Shown here in pieces: positions 35,261-44,483 of a DNA stretch of 61,076 bases. Every line of letters begins with the position of its first letter. Position 1 is the stretch's first letter. Location: NCBI GenBank assembly GCA_019748195.1, contig JAIEPW010000107.1:1-61076 (forward strand). Direction: 5' to 3'. The notes beneath the pieces were generated by a model, which was given only the letters and a program-made list of their open reading frames with translations, searched no databases and was not told where the DNA came from. The stretch comes from Bryobacteraceae bacterium (lineage in GTDB: Bacteria; Acidobacteriota; Terriglobia; Bryobacterales; Bryobacteraceae). Made by a program: the position numbers and the translations under genes.

Positions 35261-36514
35261 ATGCGCCTTCTCCTTTGCGGCTGCCTCGCCGCAAGCCTTC
35301 ATGCTCAAGCCTTTTCCTCCGACGCTCTGAAGAATCCCGCGGTCGCGCGAGCGCTGGAATCGGTCGCGCCGCGCCAGCAGGCGATTGTCGAGGACTGGAT
35401 CCGGCTGACGGAGATCCCGTCGCCTTCCGGAGGAGAACAGAAGCGCGCGGAATGGATTCGCGGGGAGCTTTCCAGGATCCCCAGCCTCTCGGACATCAAG
35501 ACCGACAGCATGGGCAACGTGAGCGCGGTCCGCAGAGGCTCCGGCGGCGGGCGATCCCTGGTTTTCGCCGCGCACATGGACACTGTTTTCCCGGCTTCCA
35601 CTCCCATCCGCGTGCAGCGCGAGGGCAAGCTGCTGAAGGCGCCGGGGATCGGGGATTGCACCGGCAATCTGATCGCGGTTCTCGAATTGTTCCGCGCGCT
35701 CGATCGCGGCCAGGTGAAAACCAAAGGCGACCTGATCTTCCTCGCCACGGTCCAGGAAGAGACGAGGCTGAAGGGCGCCAATGAGTGGCTTCGCGGGAGC
35801 GGTTACCGGCCCGATCACTTTGCCGCCGTCGACATCGGCCTGGGCAATGTCTGGTATGGCGCCTTCCGCATCTCCCGCCTGCGATTCCGCTATACATCCT
35901 CGGGCTCGCACACCTTGTTCAGCCGGGGGCTGGCGAACCCGGCCAAGGCCGTCGCCAAGGCGATCACCGATCTGTACGCGATGCCGTTGCCTCAGGTGGA
36001 GCCGGGGCTGGAAGAAATGAAGTTGCCCGTTCTGAATGTCGGCATGATCGGCGGCGGCACCGTGGTGAACGCGATTCCGCGCGAGGCGTGGTTCACGGTC
36101 GATCTGCGATCGCTCGATTCGGCCACGCAGGATCGCCTGGAAAGCTCCGTGGCTCGCATCGCCCGCGCGGCGGCGGACGCCGAGCGCGTCGGCTTTCATC
36201 TGGAGAAGCCGGACGGAAACGACTTCGATTATTCGAAGGCACGCCCCAGGCAGGAGCGTCAGGGTCATCCGTTCGTCAAGACTGCCGTTGATGTAATGAA
36301 CCACTTCGGCGCGGCCGGTCCGGCGGGGTCCAAGGCGATCGACGCCGGCTCGACCGACGCCAACGTGGGCGTCTCCCTGGGCATCCCATCCATCGCCATC
36401 GGCGCCATCCGGCAGCAAGGCGCCCACACCTTGGAGGAATCGGCTGAAGCTGACTCGATCGCAACCGGGGTGAAAGTACTCATCGCGCTGGCGGTCGCCA
36501 CGGCTGGAATCTGA
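35261..36514 (+). CDS. secreted M20-family peptidase
   Basis: The protein has 417 aa with an N-terminal signal peptide (M-R-L-L-L-C-G-C-L-A-A-S, cleavage after L-H-A-Q). Metal and catalytic residues of M20 enzymes are visible: A-A-H105-M-D107, G-I-G-D132-C-T-G-N, E166-E167 (general base plus metal), D191, and a C-terminal H in G-A-H-T-L-E-E-S. The A-H-M-D-T-V and T-D-A-N-V blocks resemble peptidase T / PepT-like proteins. It is probably an exopeptidase in the periplasm. The bridging domain motif H-x-L-F-S-R is present. Confidence 0.9.
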   Translation: MRLLLCGCLAASLHAQAFSSDALKNPAVARALESVAPRQQAIVEDWIRLTEIPSPSGGEQKRAEWIRGELSRIPSLSDIKTDSMGNVSAVRRGSGGGRSLVFAAHMDTVFPASTPIRVQREGKLLKAPGIGDCTGNLIAVLELFRALDRGQVKTKGDLIFLATVQEETRLKGANEWLRGSGYRPDHFAAVDIGLGNVWYGAFRISRLRFRYTSSGSHTLFSRGLANPAKAVAKAITDLYAMPLPQVEPGLEEMKLPVLNVGMIGGGTVVNAIPREAWFTVDLRSLDSATQDRLESSVARIARAAADAERVGFHLEKPDGNDFDYSKARPRQERQGHPFVKTAVDVMNHFGAAGPAGSKAIDAGSTDANVGVSLGIPSIAIGAIRQQGAHTLEESAEADSIATGVKVLIALAVATAGI

Positions 36515-36521
36515 GCGTCCC

Positions 36522-37076
36522 TTGGCAAGCTCCCTGGGAAATTATGTTACTCCGGAGCAATTCTGGCGGCGCGACACGTTCCTCGCCGCCGCCGCCGGTG
36601 TGGTGGTGTGGGGCGCGTCCCGGCTGCTGTTTGAAGACTTGCCGGGCTGGGCGTTGGCGGGATTAAGTTTGATCCGGCTGGGCTTGGCCAGCCTGCCGTT
36701 GCGCCGCGCAACGCTCTGGCTGGCCTTGCCCTTCCCCTACGACCTGGTTTTCTTTGCGTACTATCGGCGGCCGGACTGGCTGCCGGAAGCGTGGTCGCGG
36801 GAACTTGGCAACCCGACCGCATTCCTGATTTTTCTCAGCGGTTTGCTGCTTGTCTCCAGCCTATATACGGCATTCGTGGTACGCGCCGCGTGTGGGGCCA
36901 GGGCGGAGGCCCCGGCGCGCAAGCTGGGGATCGTCATCTTTGTGCTGGTCGCGCTGGGGGCGCTGCTGTCCAACCCGATCTATAGTGTTTGGGCTCTTAA
37001 ACTTACAGCGGAACCGGCGGCGCTCGCCGGCTGGTCGGCCGTGGCTGCCTTCGCTCGGCGAAGAAATACTACCTAA
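36522..37076 (+). CDS. hypothetical membrane protein
   Basis: The protein has 184 aa with a TTG start 7 bp after the peptidase stop. About four hydrophobic helices are visible (roughly residues 20-36, 62-78, 95-116 and 134-155). No family or catalytic motif was recognised. The tail is R-R-R-N-T-T. Tight spacing suggests co-transcription with the M20 peptidase. No function is proposed. Confidence 0.65.
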   Translation: MASSLGNYVTPEQFWRRDTFLAAAAGVVVWGASRLLFEDLPGWALAGLSLIRLGLASLPLRRATLWLALPFPYDLVFFAYYRRPDWLPEAWSRELGNPTAFLIFLSGLLLVSSLYTAFVVRAACGARAEAPARKLGIVIFVLVALGALLSNPIYSVWALKLTAEPAALAGWSAVAAFARRRNTT

Positions 37077-37104
37077 GCCCAATTGTCCGCTTCGGCACGC
37101 AAGT

Positions 37105-37113
37105 TGCTATATG
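37105..37113 (+). promoter_or_regulatory. candidate extended -10 promoter (possibly leaderless mRNA)
   Basis: TGCTATATG forms an extended -10 (TGn-TATATG) ending 7 bp before ATG 37121. A TTGTCC at 37083-37088 lies 19 bp upstream as a poor -35. If used, transcription would start at or within a base of the ATG, giving a leaderless message; no Shine-Dalgarno is seen. Confidence 0.3.
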
Positions 37114-37120
37114 TAGAAGT

Positions 37121-37837
37121 ATGAAAAAGCTCCTTGTACTTGTAGTTCTGTCCGTTTTCGCGTTCGCGCAGGAGCCCGCCGAAAAGAAGGGTCCGGTTTC
37201 CAAGGCTCTCGGGAAAGTGGGCGGCGGCATTGACAAAGCTACCGATGCGACCAAGGACACGACGAAGAAGGCTGTAAACGCCACGAAGGAAGGCACCGAA
37301 AAGGCGGTCGATAAGACCAAGGAGGTCACCAAGAAGACCGCCGACGCCACCAAGGAAGGCACCGAGAAAGCGGTCGACAAGACTAAGGAAGTCTCCAAGA
37401 AGACCGCCGACGCCACCAAGGAAGGCACCCTGAAAGCGGTCGACACCACCAAGGACGTCACCAAGAAGACCGCGGAAGCCACCAAGGAAGGCGCTGTTAA
37501 GGTAGCCGACAAAACGGTGGATGTAACCAAGACAGCGGGCAAGAAAACGGTGGAAGGAACCGGGACCGGACTGCAGAAGACCGGCGAAGGCGTCTCCAAG
37601 GCCGGCGAGGCGATGGAGCGCGCGGGCGCCAAGACGAGGGCCTCGGTCACCGGCCCGCTGGACTTGAATACCGCCTCCGCCAAGGATCTGCGGGCGCTGC
37701 CGGGCATCGGCGATGCCTACGCGGAGAAGATCATCTCCAACCGGCCCTACCGCGCCAAAACCGACCTGGTACAGAAGAAAATCATTCCCCAGTCGGCCTA
37801 TGAGCAGATCAAGGACCTGGTGATCGCCAAGCAGTAG
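37121..37837 (+). CDS. secreted LEA-like repeat protein with C-terminal helix-hairpin-helix
   Basis: The protein has 238 aa. The signal peptide covers residues 1-17 ([17 protein letters not shown]). Residues 39-148 are five 22-residue repeats (two 11-mers each) of [20 protein letters not shown], a lysine/threonine-rich amphipathic pattern like group 3 LEA or apolipoprotein-type repeats. Residues 180-238 are a ComEA-like helix-hairpin-helix: [19 protein letters not shown]. ComEA domains bind double-stranded DNA outside the cytoplasm. A role in extracellular DNA binding or envelope stress protection is inference. The stop abuts the stop of the convergent aldehyde dehydrogenase. Confidence 0.85.
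   Translation: MKKLLVLVVLSVFAFAQEPAEKKGPVSKALGKVGGGIDKATDATKDTTKKAVNATKEGTEKAVDKTKEVTKKTADATKEGTEKAVDKTKEVSKKTADATKEGTLKAVDTTKDVTKKTAEATKEGAVKVADKTVDVTKTAGKKTVEGTGTGLQKTGEGVSKAGEAMERAGAKTRASVTGPLDLNTASAKDLRALPGIGDAYAEKIISNRPYRAKTDLVQKKIIPQSAYEQIKDLVIAKQ
37235..37564 (+). repeat. five tandem 66-bp coding repeats
   Basis: Units are at 37235-37300, 37301-37366, 37367-37432, 37433-37498 and 37499-37564. Units 2 and 3 differ at only about eight bases by eye, while the outer units are more diverged, suggesting expansion by recent duplication from the middle. Confidence 0.85.
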
Positions 37838-39382
37838 TTACAGATCGAATCGAATCCCCTGTGCGAGCGGCAGGTCGCGCGAGTAGTTGATGGTGACGGT
37901 CTGCCGCCGCATGTAGGCTTTCCAGGAATCGGATCCGGCCTCGCGGCCTCCGCCCGTTTCTTTCTCGCCTCCGAACGCCCCACCGATCTCCGCTCCCGAA
38001 GTGCCGATGTTGACGTTGGCGATCCCGCAATCGGAGCCGCGCGCGCTCAGGAAGGCCTCCGCCGAAAGCACGTTGGTGGTGAAGATGGCCGAGGAAAGGC
38101 CCTGCGGCACGTTGTTGTGCTCGGCGATGGCCTGTTCCAGGGTCTCGAACTCCATCACGTACAGGATGGGAGCGAAGGTCTCTTCCTTGGTAATGGGCAT
38201 TCCCGGATTGGCCCTGACGATGGCGGGCGTCACGAAGCACCCGCCGCCGGTATTCAGCCGATCACCGCCGCAGAGCACCTGGCCTCCCTGCTCGCGTGCT
38301 TCGTTCAGCGCCCACATCATCTGATCGACAGCCTGGGGATCGATGAGCGGGCCCATCAGCGTATCCGGGTCCATGGGATCGCCGATGCGCACCTGAGCGT
38401 AGAGCTTCACCAGCCGGTCGATCACGGGCTGCGCGATGGCGTTCTGCAGGAACAAGCGTCGCGTGGTGGTGCAGCGCTGCCCCGCCGTTCCCACGGCGCC
38501 GAACAGCACCGCCCGCGTGACCATTTCCGGATCCGCGTCATCCATCACGATGATGCCGTTATTGCCGCCGAGCTCCAGCAGAGTGCGGCCGAGCCGCGCC
38601 GCGACCTGCTCGCCGACGATGCGGCCCATGCGGGTGGATCCGGTGGCGGAAATCAGCGGGACGCGGCGATCGTCCACCATGCGCGAACCAACTGCGTCGT
38701 CGCGCCCGATCACCAGGTTCAGCAAGCCTTGCAGCCCATGCCGTGACAGCACGCGATTCGAGATGTGCTGCACCGCGATCGCGGTCAGCGGGGTCTTCAG
38801 CGAGGGTTTCCATACCACCGGATCGCCGCAAACCAGCGCCAGCATCGCATTCCAGCTCCATACCGCGACCGGGAAATTGAAGGCGCTGATGACCCCCACC
38901 ACCCCCAGCGGATGCCACTGTTCGTACATCCGGTGCCCCGGACGCTCGGAATGCATGGAGAGGCCGTACAACTGGCGGGACAGGCCTACCGCGAAGTCGG
39001 CGATGTCGATCATTTCCTGCACCTCGCCCTTGCCCTCGGCCAGGATCTTGCCCATCTCCAGGGTCACCAGCGCGCCGAGCTCGTCCTTGGAGTGCCGCAG
39101 TTCCTCGCCGATCTGGCGCACGATTTCGCCGCGCTTGGGGGCGGGCACGGTCCGCCAGCTTTCGAAGGCGCGGGTGGCCTGCCACATCACCTCGTCGTAG
39201 TCTTCCTCCTGCGCGAGGCGGACGCGAGCGAGCTCCTTGCCCGTGGCGGGGTTGATGGAGGCGATTTCGTCGCCCGCGGTGTCCAGCCACTGCCCGTAAC
39301 ACGCGCCGCGATTCACCGGCTCGATCCCCAGATTCTTCAGAATCTGCCGCACCGCGGATTCGGTGCTCATCACAATGGACAT
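37838..39382 (-). CDS. amaB: aldehyde dehydrogenase, ALDH7 type (L-aminoadipate-semialdehyde dehydrogenase)
   Basis: The protein has 514 aa. Catalytic features are the L-L-E-L-G-G-N-N block (general-base Glu) and nucleophilic Cys in [16 protein letters not shown]7/antiquitin signatures are G-N-N-G-I-I-V and the C-terminal [18 protein letters not shown]. The usual reaction is oxidation of aminoadipate semialdehyde/piperideine-6-carboxylate to aminoadipate in lysine breakdown. The start ATG 39382 lies 4 bp after the upstream radical SAM stop; ATG 39370 is an alternative. The symbol is by similarity of family only. Confidence 0.9.
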   Translation of the reverse strand: MSIVMSTESAVRQILKNLGIEPVNRGACYGQWLDTAGDEIASINPATGKELARVRLAQEEDYDEVMWQATRAFESWRTVPAPKRGEIVRQIGEELRHSKDELGALVTLEMGKILAEGKGEVQEMIDIADFAVGLSRQLYGLSMHSERPGHRMYEQWHPLGVVGVISAFNFPVAVWSWNAMLALVCGDPVVWKPSLKTPLTAIAVQHISNRVLSRHGLQGLLNLVIGRDDAVGSRMVDDRRVPLISATGSTRMGRIVGEQVAARLGRTLLELGGNNGIIVMDDADPEMVTRAVLFGAVGTAGQRCTTTRRLFLQNAIAQPVIDRLVKLYAQVRIGDPMDPDTLMGPLIDPQAVDQMMWALNEAREQGGQVLCGGDRLNTGGGCFVTPAIVRANPGMPITKEETFAPILYVMEFETLEQAIAEHNNVPQGLSSAIFTTNVLSAEAFLSARGSDCGIANVNIGTSGAEIGGAFGGEKETGGGREAGSDSWKAYMRRQTVTINYSRDLPLAQGIRFDL

Positions 39383-39386
39383 GACT

Positions 39387-40271
39387 CTAGTGTAAGTCGG
39401 CAAGAAGCCCGAAGCCCTCCGGGCCCGTCACGAAGCGGCGTCCCGCGCGCGCCGCGCTCTGGGCGATTCGGTCAACAACGCCGGACTGGAAGGCCGGGTC
39501 GAGCCACTGCTCGAACCCCCGGACCTGGGCGATGCGGTGCGCGGGTTGCCACGTGGTCGCGCCCCGGGGCTTTGCCGCGCGCACGTGCAAAGGGTCGCCG
39601 ATCAGGTCCCCGCGCGTGGCTTCCATCGCGAGCCCGGCCAGCCGTTCCGGATCGCAAGGCAGCAGCGGCGCCAGCGTCGCGAACGTACGGATTCCCGCCG
39701 CCGACAGCTTCTTCATCACCTGCAACCGCTCCGGAATCGGCGCGCACCAGGGCTCAAACCACCGGCGGATTCGTTCTGAGTCGGTGGTGAGAGAGAAACT
39801 GACCGCGAGAATCGTGACGCGCGAGACCTCGCACAGAAGTTCGATGTCGCGCAGGATCAGCGGACCTCGTGTCTGCAGGACGAAGCGCCGTGGCGGACGC
39901 CGGAGCACCGCCTCCAGAATCGCCGGCATCGCACGTGCTTCCGCCTCGGCGGGCTGATACGGATCGACAAGCGGGGAGCAGTACAGGATCTGCCCGGCTC
40001 GTAGCTCGCGGTCCAGCAGTTCGGCGGCGTTCTCCTTGAAGGTCGTGAACTTGCCCCACTGCTCCCAATCCTCGGGCTTCAATCCTGCCTGTATGCGCAT
40101 GGTCGGCACGTAGCAGTAAGTGCAGGCGAAAGTGCAGTTGCGCGAGGGATTGAGCGAATGCGTGAAGCCCGCCTCCTTCAAGAATCCGGAGACTGGGCTC
40201 AAAATCGAATGAGCGCGAGCCTTGTATATGGGAAGCTGTTGCAAATCCCATTCTCCCGCGCGCCGCTCCAC
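39387..40271 (-). CDS. radical SAM protein, SplB-like
   Basis: The protein has 294 aa with a GTG start. C46-T-F-A-C50-T-Y-C53-Y is the CxxxCxxC cluster motif, with the trailing tyrosine typical of the SplB/Rv2578c-like group, followed by G-K-F-T-T-F-K-E-N and [11 protein letters not shown]. This subgroup resembles spore photoproduct lyase, but most members have no known substrate. It lies directly upstream of the ALDH7 gene with a 4-bp gap, so the two are co-transcribed. Confidence 0.85.
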   Translation of the reverse strand: MERRAGEWDLQQLPIYKARAHSILSPVSGFLKEAGFTHSLNPSRNCTFACTYCYVPTMRIQAGLKPEDWEQWGKFTTFKENAAELLDRELRAGQILYCSPLVDPYQPAEAEARAMPAILEAVLRRPPRRFVLQTRGPLILRDIELLCEVSRVTILAVSFSLTTDSERIRRWFEPWCAPIPERLQVMKKLSAAGIRTFATLAPLLPCDPERLAGLAMEATRGDLIGDPLHVRAAKPRGATTWQPAHRIAQVRGFEQWLDPAFQSGVVDRIAQSAARAGRRFVTGPEGFGLLADLH

Positions 40272-40464
40272 CCCCGGATTCCGCCATCGGCGGCGGTTCC
40301 GCGAGAATTCACCGGCCCGTCACCAAACCCGGCGCCAGCTTTGGTAGTCTTTCCTTGATTACGTCTTCATCAGGGTCCGCGCCCTTTTTCGGGCTGTTGA
40401 GAACTAAATATTTACAATCGCACCTGGGGACTGCTGCGCTCCGGGCACACTCGCATGACGACTC

Positions 40465-40470
40465 AAGGAG
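40465..40470 (+). promoter_or_regulatory. ribosome binding site fixing the TonB receptor start
   Basis: AAGGAG lies 5 bp before ATG 40476, while the upstream in-frame ATG 40455 has no such site. The 204-bp gap 40272-40475 before it also contains TTGAGA (40397) and TACAAT (40413-40418), which are badly spaced (10 bp), so no promoter is called. Confidence 0.7.
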
Positions 40471-40475
40471 ATTCG

Positions 40476-43400
40476 ATGACTCGCAGAAACAATATCCTGC
40501 TTGCCGCATTGCTGCTGGCGGGCGGAGCACTATACGCGCAATTCGATTCAGCGGCGGTGCTCGGCACCATCCGGGACGCCAAGGGCGGCGTTTTGGCGGG
40601 CGCGAGCGTCACCATTCGCAACAACGCCACCGGTATCACCCAGCGGGCTATGACGGACGCCAACGGCGACTACGTCTTTCCGGCTGTGAAGATCGGCGAC
40701 TATCGCATCAGCGCTGAGCTCGCGGGGTTCTCTACCGCGGTGGTGGAGAGCATCAACATCACGGTGGACGCGCGGCAGCGCGTCGACCTCACGCTCCAGG
40801 TGGGGCAGGTGACGGAAGTGATGAACGTAACCGCGGAAGCGCCCCTGCTGGAGACCGATTCCAGTTCCAAGGGCCAGGTAATCCAGCAGAAACAGATCGT
40901 GACGCTGCCCATCCTGGGCCGCACGTATTCCAGCCTGGCGCTGCTGGTGCCCGGCGTCCGCCAGTCGCAGGTGGGCAACCAGGGCGACATCGCCTTCCGC
41001 CGCGAGGGTTCCTACAACGTGAACGGCCTCCGCAGCGTGTACAACAACTTCCTGCTGGACGGCGTGGACAACAACTTCTACGGCACCACCAATCAGGGCT
41101 TCTCGAACCAGGCGATTCAGCCGTCGCCGGACTCGGTGGCCGAGTTCCGCATGGCGATCAACGCGTACTCGGCGGAGTTCGGGCGCACCGGCGGCGCGGT
41201 GATGAACGTCAGCACGCGCTCCGGCAGCAATGAGTTTCGCGGCACGGTCTGGAACTATTTCCAGAACACCGCTCTCAACGCCTATGGCTTCTTCCGCCCG
41301 CGCGACGCCTCGGGCCGCGAATTTCCCAAGCCGCAGGTGAACCGCAACCAGTTCGGCGGCGTGTTCGGCGGGCCGATCATCAAGGACCGCACTTTCTTCT
41401 TCGCGGATTACGAAGGCAGCCGCTGGATTCAGTCTCCCTTCGGCCAGGCGACGCTGCCCACGCTGGCGCAGCGCCAGGGCATTCTGGGCGCGGACGTCCG
41501 CGTGCCCTACACGTTTACTGACTGGCAGGGCCGCACCATCGCCGCGGGCACGGTGATTCCGGCCGGCCAGCCCGTGCCGCAAACCGCGTTCGCGCGGCGC
41601 GTCTTAAGCGAGTTGCCTTCGCCGAACCTGCCCGGCGTGGCCAACGTATTCGCCGGTCCTATTCGCAACCAGATCTTCGAGGACAAGGGCGCGATCAAAG
41701 TGGATCACCGCTTCAACGAACGCCTGTCGACGTTTTTCCGTTACAGCCAGCGCCGCCAGGACCTGCAGGCTCCCGGCCTCATCACCGGCTTCTCGGGCGG
41801 CAACGCGATCGGATTCCTGGATACGTACAACCAGCAGGGCATCGCCGGCATGACCTTCGCTCAGAATCCCACCACGGTGTGGGAATACCGATTCGCCGTG
41901 ACCCGCCTGGGCATGGATCGACTGCCCGCGCAGGTGGGCGGGCCCAGCATGCGCGAGCTGTTCGGCATCACCGGCCTGCCCGAGGGCGACCGGGTTCGAG
42001 GCGGCATCACGCCCCAGGACATCACCGGCTTCGCACGCATCGGCAGGCAATCGACGAATCCGCAGGCGCAGTTCCCCACGTCATTGAACTCGCGGCTGAA
42101 CTTCAGCAAGATCTTGGGCAGCCACACGCTGAAAGCCGGCTACGAATGGCTGGGCCTGTATATCGACGTGGACGACACCAACCCGCTGTACGGAATCGAC
42201 GCCTACGGCGGCGGGTTCTCCCGTCTGACCCCCGGCGCGACGAACGCCAACTTCTCGCTGGCTGACTTCTTCTTCGGCGCGCGGAGCACCTACCAGATCG
42301 CCACGCAGGTGGTCGCCAAGATGCGGCAGCAGGCGCACTGGTTCTACATCCAGGATGACTGGAAGGTTTCGAAGAAACTCACGGTGAACCTGGGTCTGCG
42401 CTATGAGATCACATCGCCGGTGTACGACGCCGACAACCGGCTGGCGAACTTCAATCCGTCCACCAACAGCCTGCAACTGGCCGGCGACGGCGGCTGGAGC
42501 GAGCGGTCCCTGCAGAAGATGCGCTGGCGGAATTTCGCGCCTCGTATCGGGCTGGCGTATCAGATCACCCCCCGGACGGTGATTCGCACCGGCTACGGAC
42601 TCGGTTACAACTACTGGAATCGCATGGCCTCGGCGGAGTTGTTGAACACCAACGCTCCGTTCGTCACGCGAGCCTCCATCGTCAACTCCGCCGCCAATCT
42701 GGGCAACCTCTGCACCGGCAACAACTCGCAGAATTGCTTCCGGCCCACGCAGGCCGGATACCCGGTGAATCTGCCGAGCAACGTGATCCTGTTCATGGAT
42801 CCGGAGACTCCCTGGGGCTATGTGCAGAACTGGCACTTCACCATCCAGCACTCCATCACCAAGAAGCTGCTGTTCGATGTCGCTTATGTCGGCAACCGCG
42901 GCGTGCACCTGCCCCTGCTGGGCGACTTCAACCAGGCTCGCGTGATCACGCCGGCGGAACTCGCCGCCGCCGGATCTCCACTGGGCTCGCTGAACGCCCG
43001 CCGCCCCTTCCAGGGCTTCGGCAACATCACCGGCGTGGTGCCCAGCGGATTCTCCAACTACAATGCGCTGCAGGCCAAGGTGGAGTATCGCGGCAACGCG
43101 CTGACATTGCTCAATTCCTTCACTTACGGCAAGGCAATCGACAATGTCGGCCAGGTTCTGGAGACCACCAACGGCGGTTCGCCGAATCCGCAGGATATCC
43201 GGAACCCGGGTAATGACAAGGGTCCCTCCAGCTTCGACCAGCGCTTCAACAACACCGCCAGCGTCGTGTATGCGCTGCCATTCGGCAAGGGACGCAAGTT
43301 CGCGGATTCCATGCCGGGTGCCTTGGAAGCGATCATCGGAGGCTGGGAAGCGTCCAGCACCATTACCTTGACCAGCGGCCAGCCGTTGAACATTCGCTAC

Positions 43401-43856
43401 GCGGATATCGACGGACGCCTCTCCGACGGTCAGCCCGACTTTCTGGGCAACGTCGCGCTGCGTCCCAACCTGCGAGCCGGCGTTTCCGGCGACCTCCGCC
43501 GTCCCGCGGACCAGCGCGAGCAGGGTTTCTACATCCTGCCGAGCTGCTTCCTCACCCCGGCGGATCCCACCTGCGCCTTCGAGCTTCCGGCGGCCACGGC
43601 GCCGTTCGGCAACCTGGGACGCAACCGCCTCTACGGCTATCCCCTGTACCAGGTGGATTTCGCGCTGCAGAAAAACTTCGACGTGTCGTTCGTCCGCGAG
43701 GCTGCCCGGCTGACCTTCCGGGCGGAGTTTTTCAACTTCTTCAACCGGACCAACTTCGCGGCGCCGGTGGTGGACATCCGCAACGGCGCGTTCGGGCGCG
43801 CTACTTCCACCTTCGATCCGCGATTTGTGCAGCTCGCGCTGCGCTTTGCATTCTAA
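40476..43856 (+). CDS. TonB-dependent receptor, Oar-like, with carboxypeptidase-regulatory N-domain
   Basis: The protein has 1,126 aa. The signal peptide is residues 1-22 (ending A-L-Y-A-Q). A CarboxypepD_reg-like beta-sandwich follows (G-T-I-R-D-A-K-G-G-V-L-A-G-A-S-V-T-I). Then comes the plug region (L-P-I-L-G-R-T-Y-S-S-L-A-L-L-V-P-G-V) with N-V-N-G-L-R and N-N-F-L-L-D-G-V-D-N-N, then a long barrel ending in R-F-V-Q-L-A-L-R-F-A-F, a typical outer-membrane C-terminal strand with terminal Phe. Acidobacteria carry many such receptors, probably for oligosaccharide or peptide uptake. It is a single gene with its own terminator. Confidence 0.92.
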   Translation: MTRRNNILLAALLLAGGALYAQFDSAAVLGTIRDAKGGVLAGASVTIRNNATGITQRAMTDANGDYVFPAVKIGDYRISAELAGFSTAVVESINITVDARQRVDLTLQVGQVTEVMNVTAEAPLLETDSSSKGQVIQQKQIVTLPILGRTYSSLALLVPGVRQSQVGNQGDIAFRREGSYNVNGLRSVYNNFLLDGVDNNFYGTTNQGFSNQAIQPSPDSVAEFRMAINAYSAEFGRTGGAVMNVSTRSGSNEFRGTVWNYFQNTALNAYGFFRPRDASGREFPKPQVNRNQFGGVFGGPIIKDRTFFFADYEGSRWIQSPFGQATLPTLAQRQGILGADVRVPYTFTDWQGRTIAAGTVIPAGQPVPQTAFARRVLSELPSPNLPGVANVFAGPIRNQIFEDKGAIKVDHRFNERLSTFFRYSQRRQDLQAPGLITGFSGGNAIGFLDTYNQQGIAGMTFAQNPTTVWEYRFAVTRLGMDRLPAQVGGPSMRELFGITGLPEGDRVRGGITPQDITGFARIGRQSTNPQAQFPTSLNSRLNFSKILGSHTLKAGYEWLGLYIDVDDTNPLYGIDAYGGGFSRLTPGATNANFSLADFFFGARSTYQIATQVVAKMRQQAHWFYIQDDWKVSKKLTVNLGLRYEITSPVYDADNRLANFNPSTNSLQLAGDGGWSERSLQKMRWRNFAPRIGLAYQITPRTVIRTGYGLGYNYWNRMASAELLNTNAPFVTRASIVNSAANLGNLCTGNNSQNCFRPTQAGYPVNLPSNVILFMDPETPWGYVQNWHFTIQHSITKKLLFDVAYVGNRGVHLPLLGDFNQARVITPAELAAAGSPLGSLNARRPFQGFGNITGVVPSGFSNYNALQAKVEYRGNALTLLNSFTYGKAIDNVGQVLETTNGGSPNPQDIRNPGNDKGPSSFDQRFNNTASVVYALPFGKGRKFADSMPGALEAIIGGWEASSTITLTSGQPLNIRYADIDGRLSDGQPDFLGNVALRPNLRAGVSGDLRRPADQREQGFYILPSCFLTPADPTCAFELPAATAPFGNLGRNRLYGYPLYQVDFALQKNFDVSFVREAARLTFRAEFFNFFNRTNFAAPVVDIRNGAFGRATSTFDPRFVQLALRFAF

Positions 43857-43877
43857 CCCGCCGTCAACAGAACCGCG

Positions 43878-43918
43878 CCCGGGGCGCTTCTTCGGAAGCC
43901 GCTCCGGGTTTCTTATTT
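43878..43918 (+). terminator. Rho-independent terminator with UUCG tetraloop
   Basis: A stem of about 13 pairs (43878-43908) with one bulged C closes on a C(TTCG)G loop and is followed by TTTCTTATTT. It ends the TonB receptor transcript and its T-tract runs into the stop codon of the convergent pdxT. Confidence 0.88.
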
Positions 43919-44479
43919 AGGCTGCGAGCCGACTTTGTCGACAAAGTGCCGGTGGACGCGACCGTCCTCTGTCAACTCCGGATGAAAGGTCGCCGCCATA
44001 TGCATCCCCTGCTCCACCCAAACGGGATCTCCGTGATCGCTGGCGAGCACCCTTACCGACGGTCCGGTCCGCCGGATGACCGGCGCGCGAATGAACACGG
44101 CCTCCACCGGTCCGTCCTCCAACTCCAGCCGGGAGATGTGCGAATCGATCTGCCGGCCATAGGCGTTTCGCTCCACGGCGATGTCCAGCAGAGCCAGCGA
44201 TTGCTGTCCGGGGTTCGTGACTTCGGAGGCCATCAGGATGGCTCCCGCGCAGGTCCCGAACACAGGCTTGGACGCCGCGAACTCGCGCAGCGAATCCCAT
44301 AATCCCGTGTAGTCGATCAGCTTCAGCATGGTGGAGCTCTCCCCCCCGGGGATGATCAATCCGTCCACGCCCGCCAGTTCCCCCGCCGAGCGGACCTCGA
44401 CGGCTTCCGCCCCAAGTTCCCGCAACTTCTCGCGGTGCTTTTCGAAATCGCCCTGTAAGGCAAGTACCCCGATCTTCAC
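43913..44479 (-). CDS. pdxT: pyridoxal 5'-phosphate synthase, glutaminase subunit PdxT
   Basis: The protein has 188 aa, full length for the family. The class I glutaminase triad is C78 (F-G-T-C-A-G-A), H166 and E168 (F-H-P-E-L-T). G-G-E-S-S-T-M (residues 46-52) is the PdxT oxyanion/substrate motif. It supplies ammonia to PdxS. It lies 4 bp after gph in a purC-cvpA-gph-pdxT operon rather than beside pdxS, so the two subunits must be made from separate transcripts. Confidence 0.96.
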   Translation of the reverse strand: MKIGVLALQGDFEKHREKLRELGAEAVEVRSAGELAGVDGLIIPGGESSTMLKLIDYTGLWDSLREFAASKPVFGTCAGAILMASEVTNPGQQSLALLDIAVERNAYGRQIDSHISRLELEDGPVEAVFIRAPVIRRTGPSVRVLASDHGDPVWVEQGMHMAATFHPELTEDGRVHRHFVDKVGSQPK

Positions 44480-44483
44480 TTCT

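Noticed and set aside
40397-40418. TTGAGA...TACAAT as promoter of the TonB receptor
   Set aside because: The spacer is 10 bp, far too short for a sigma70 promoter; boxes may belong to different signals.
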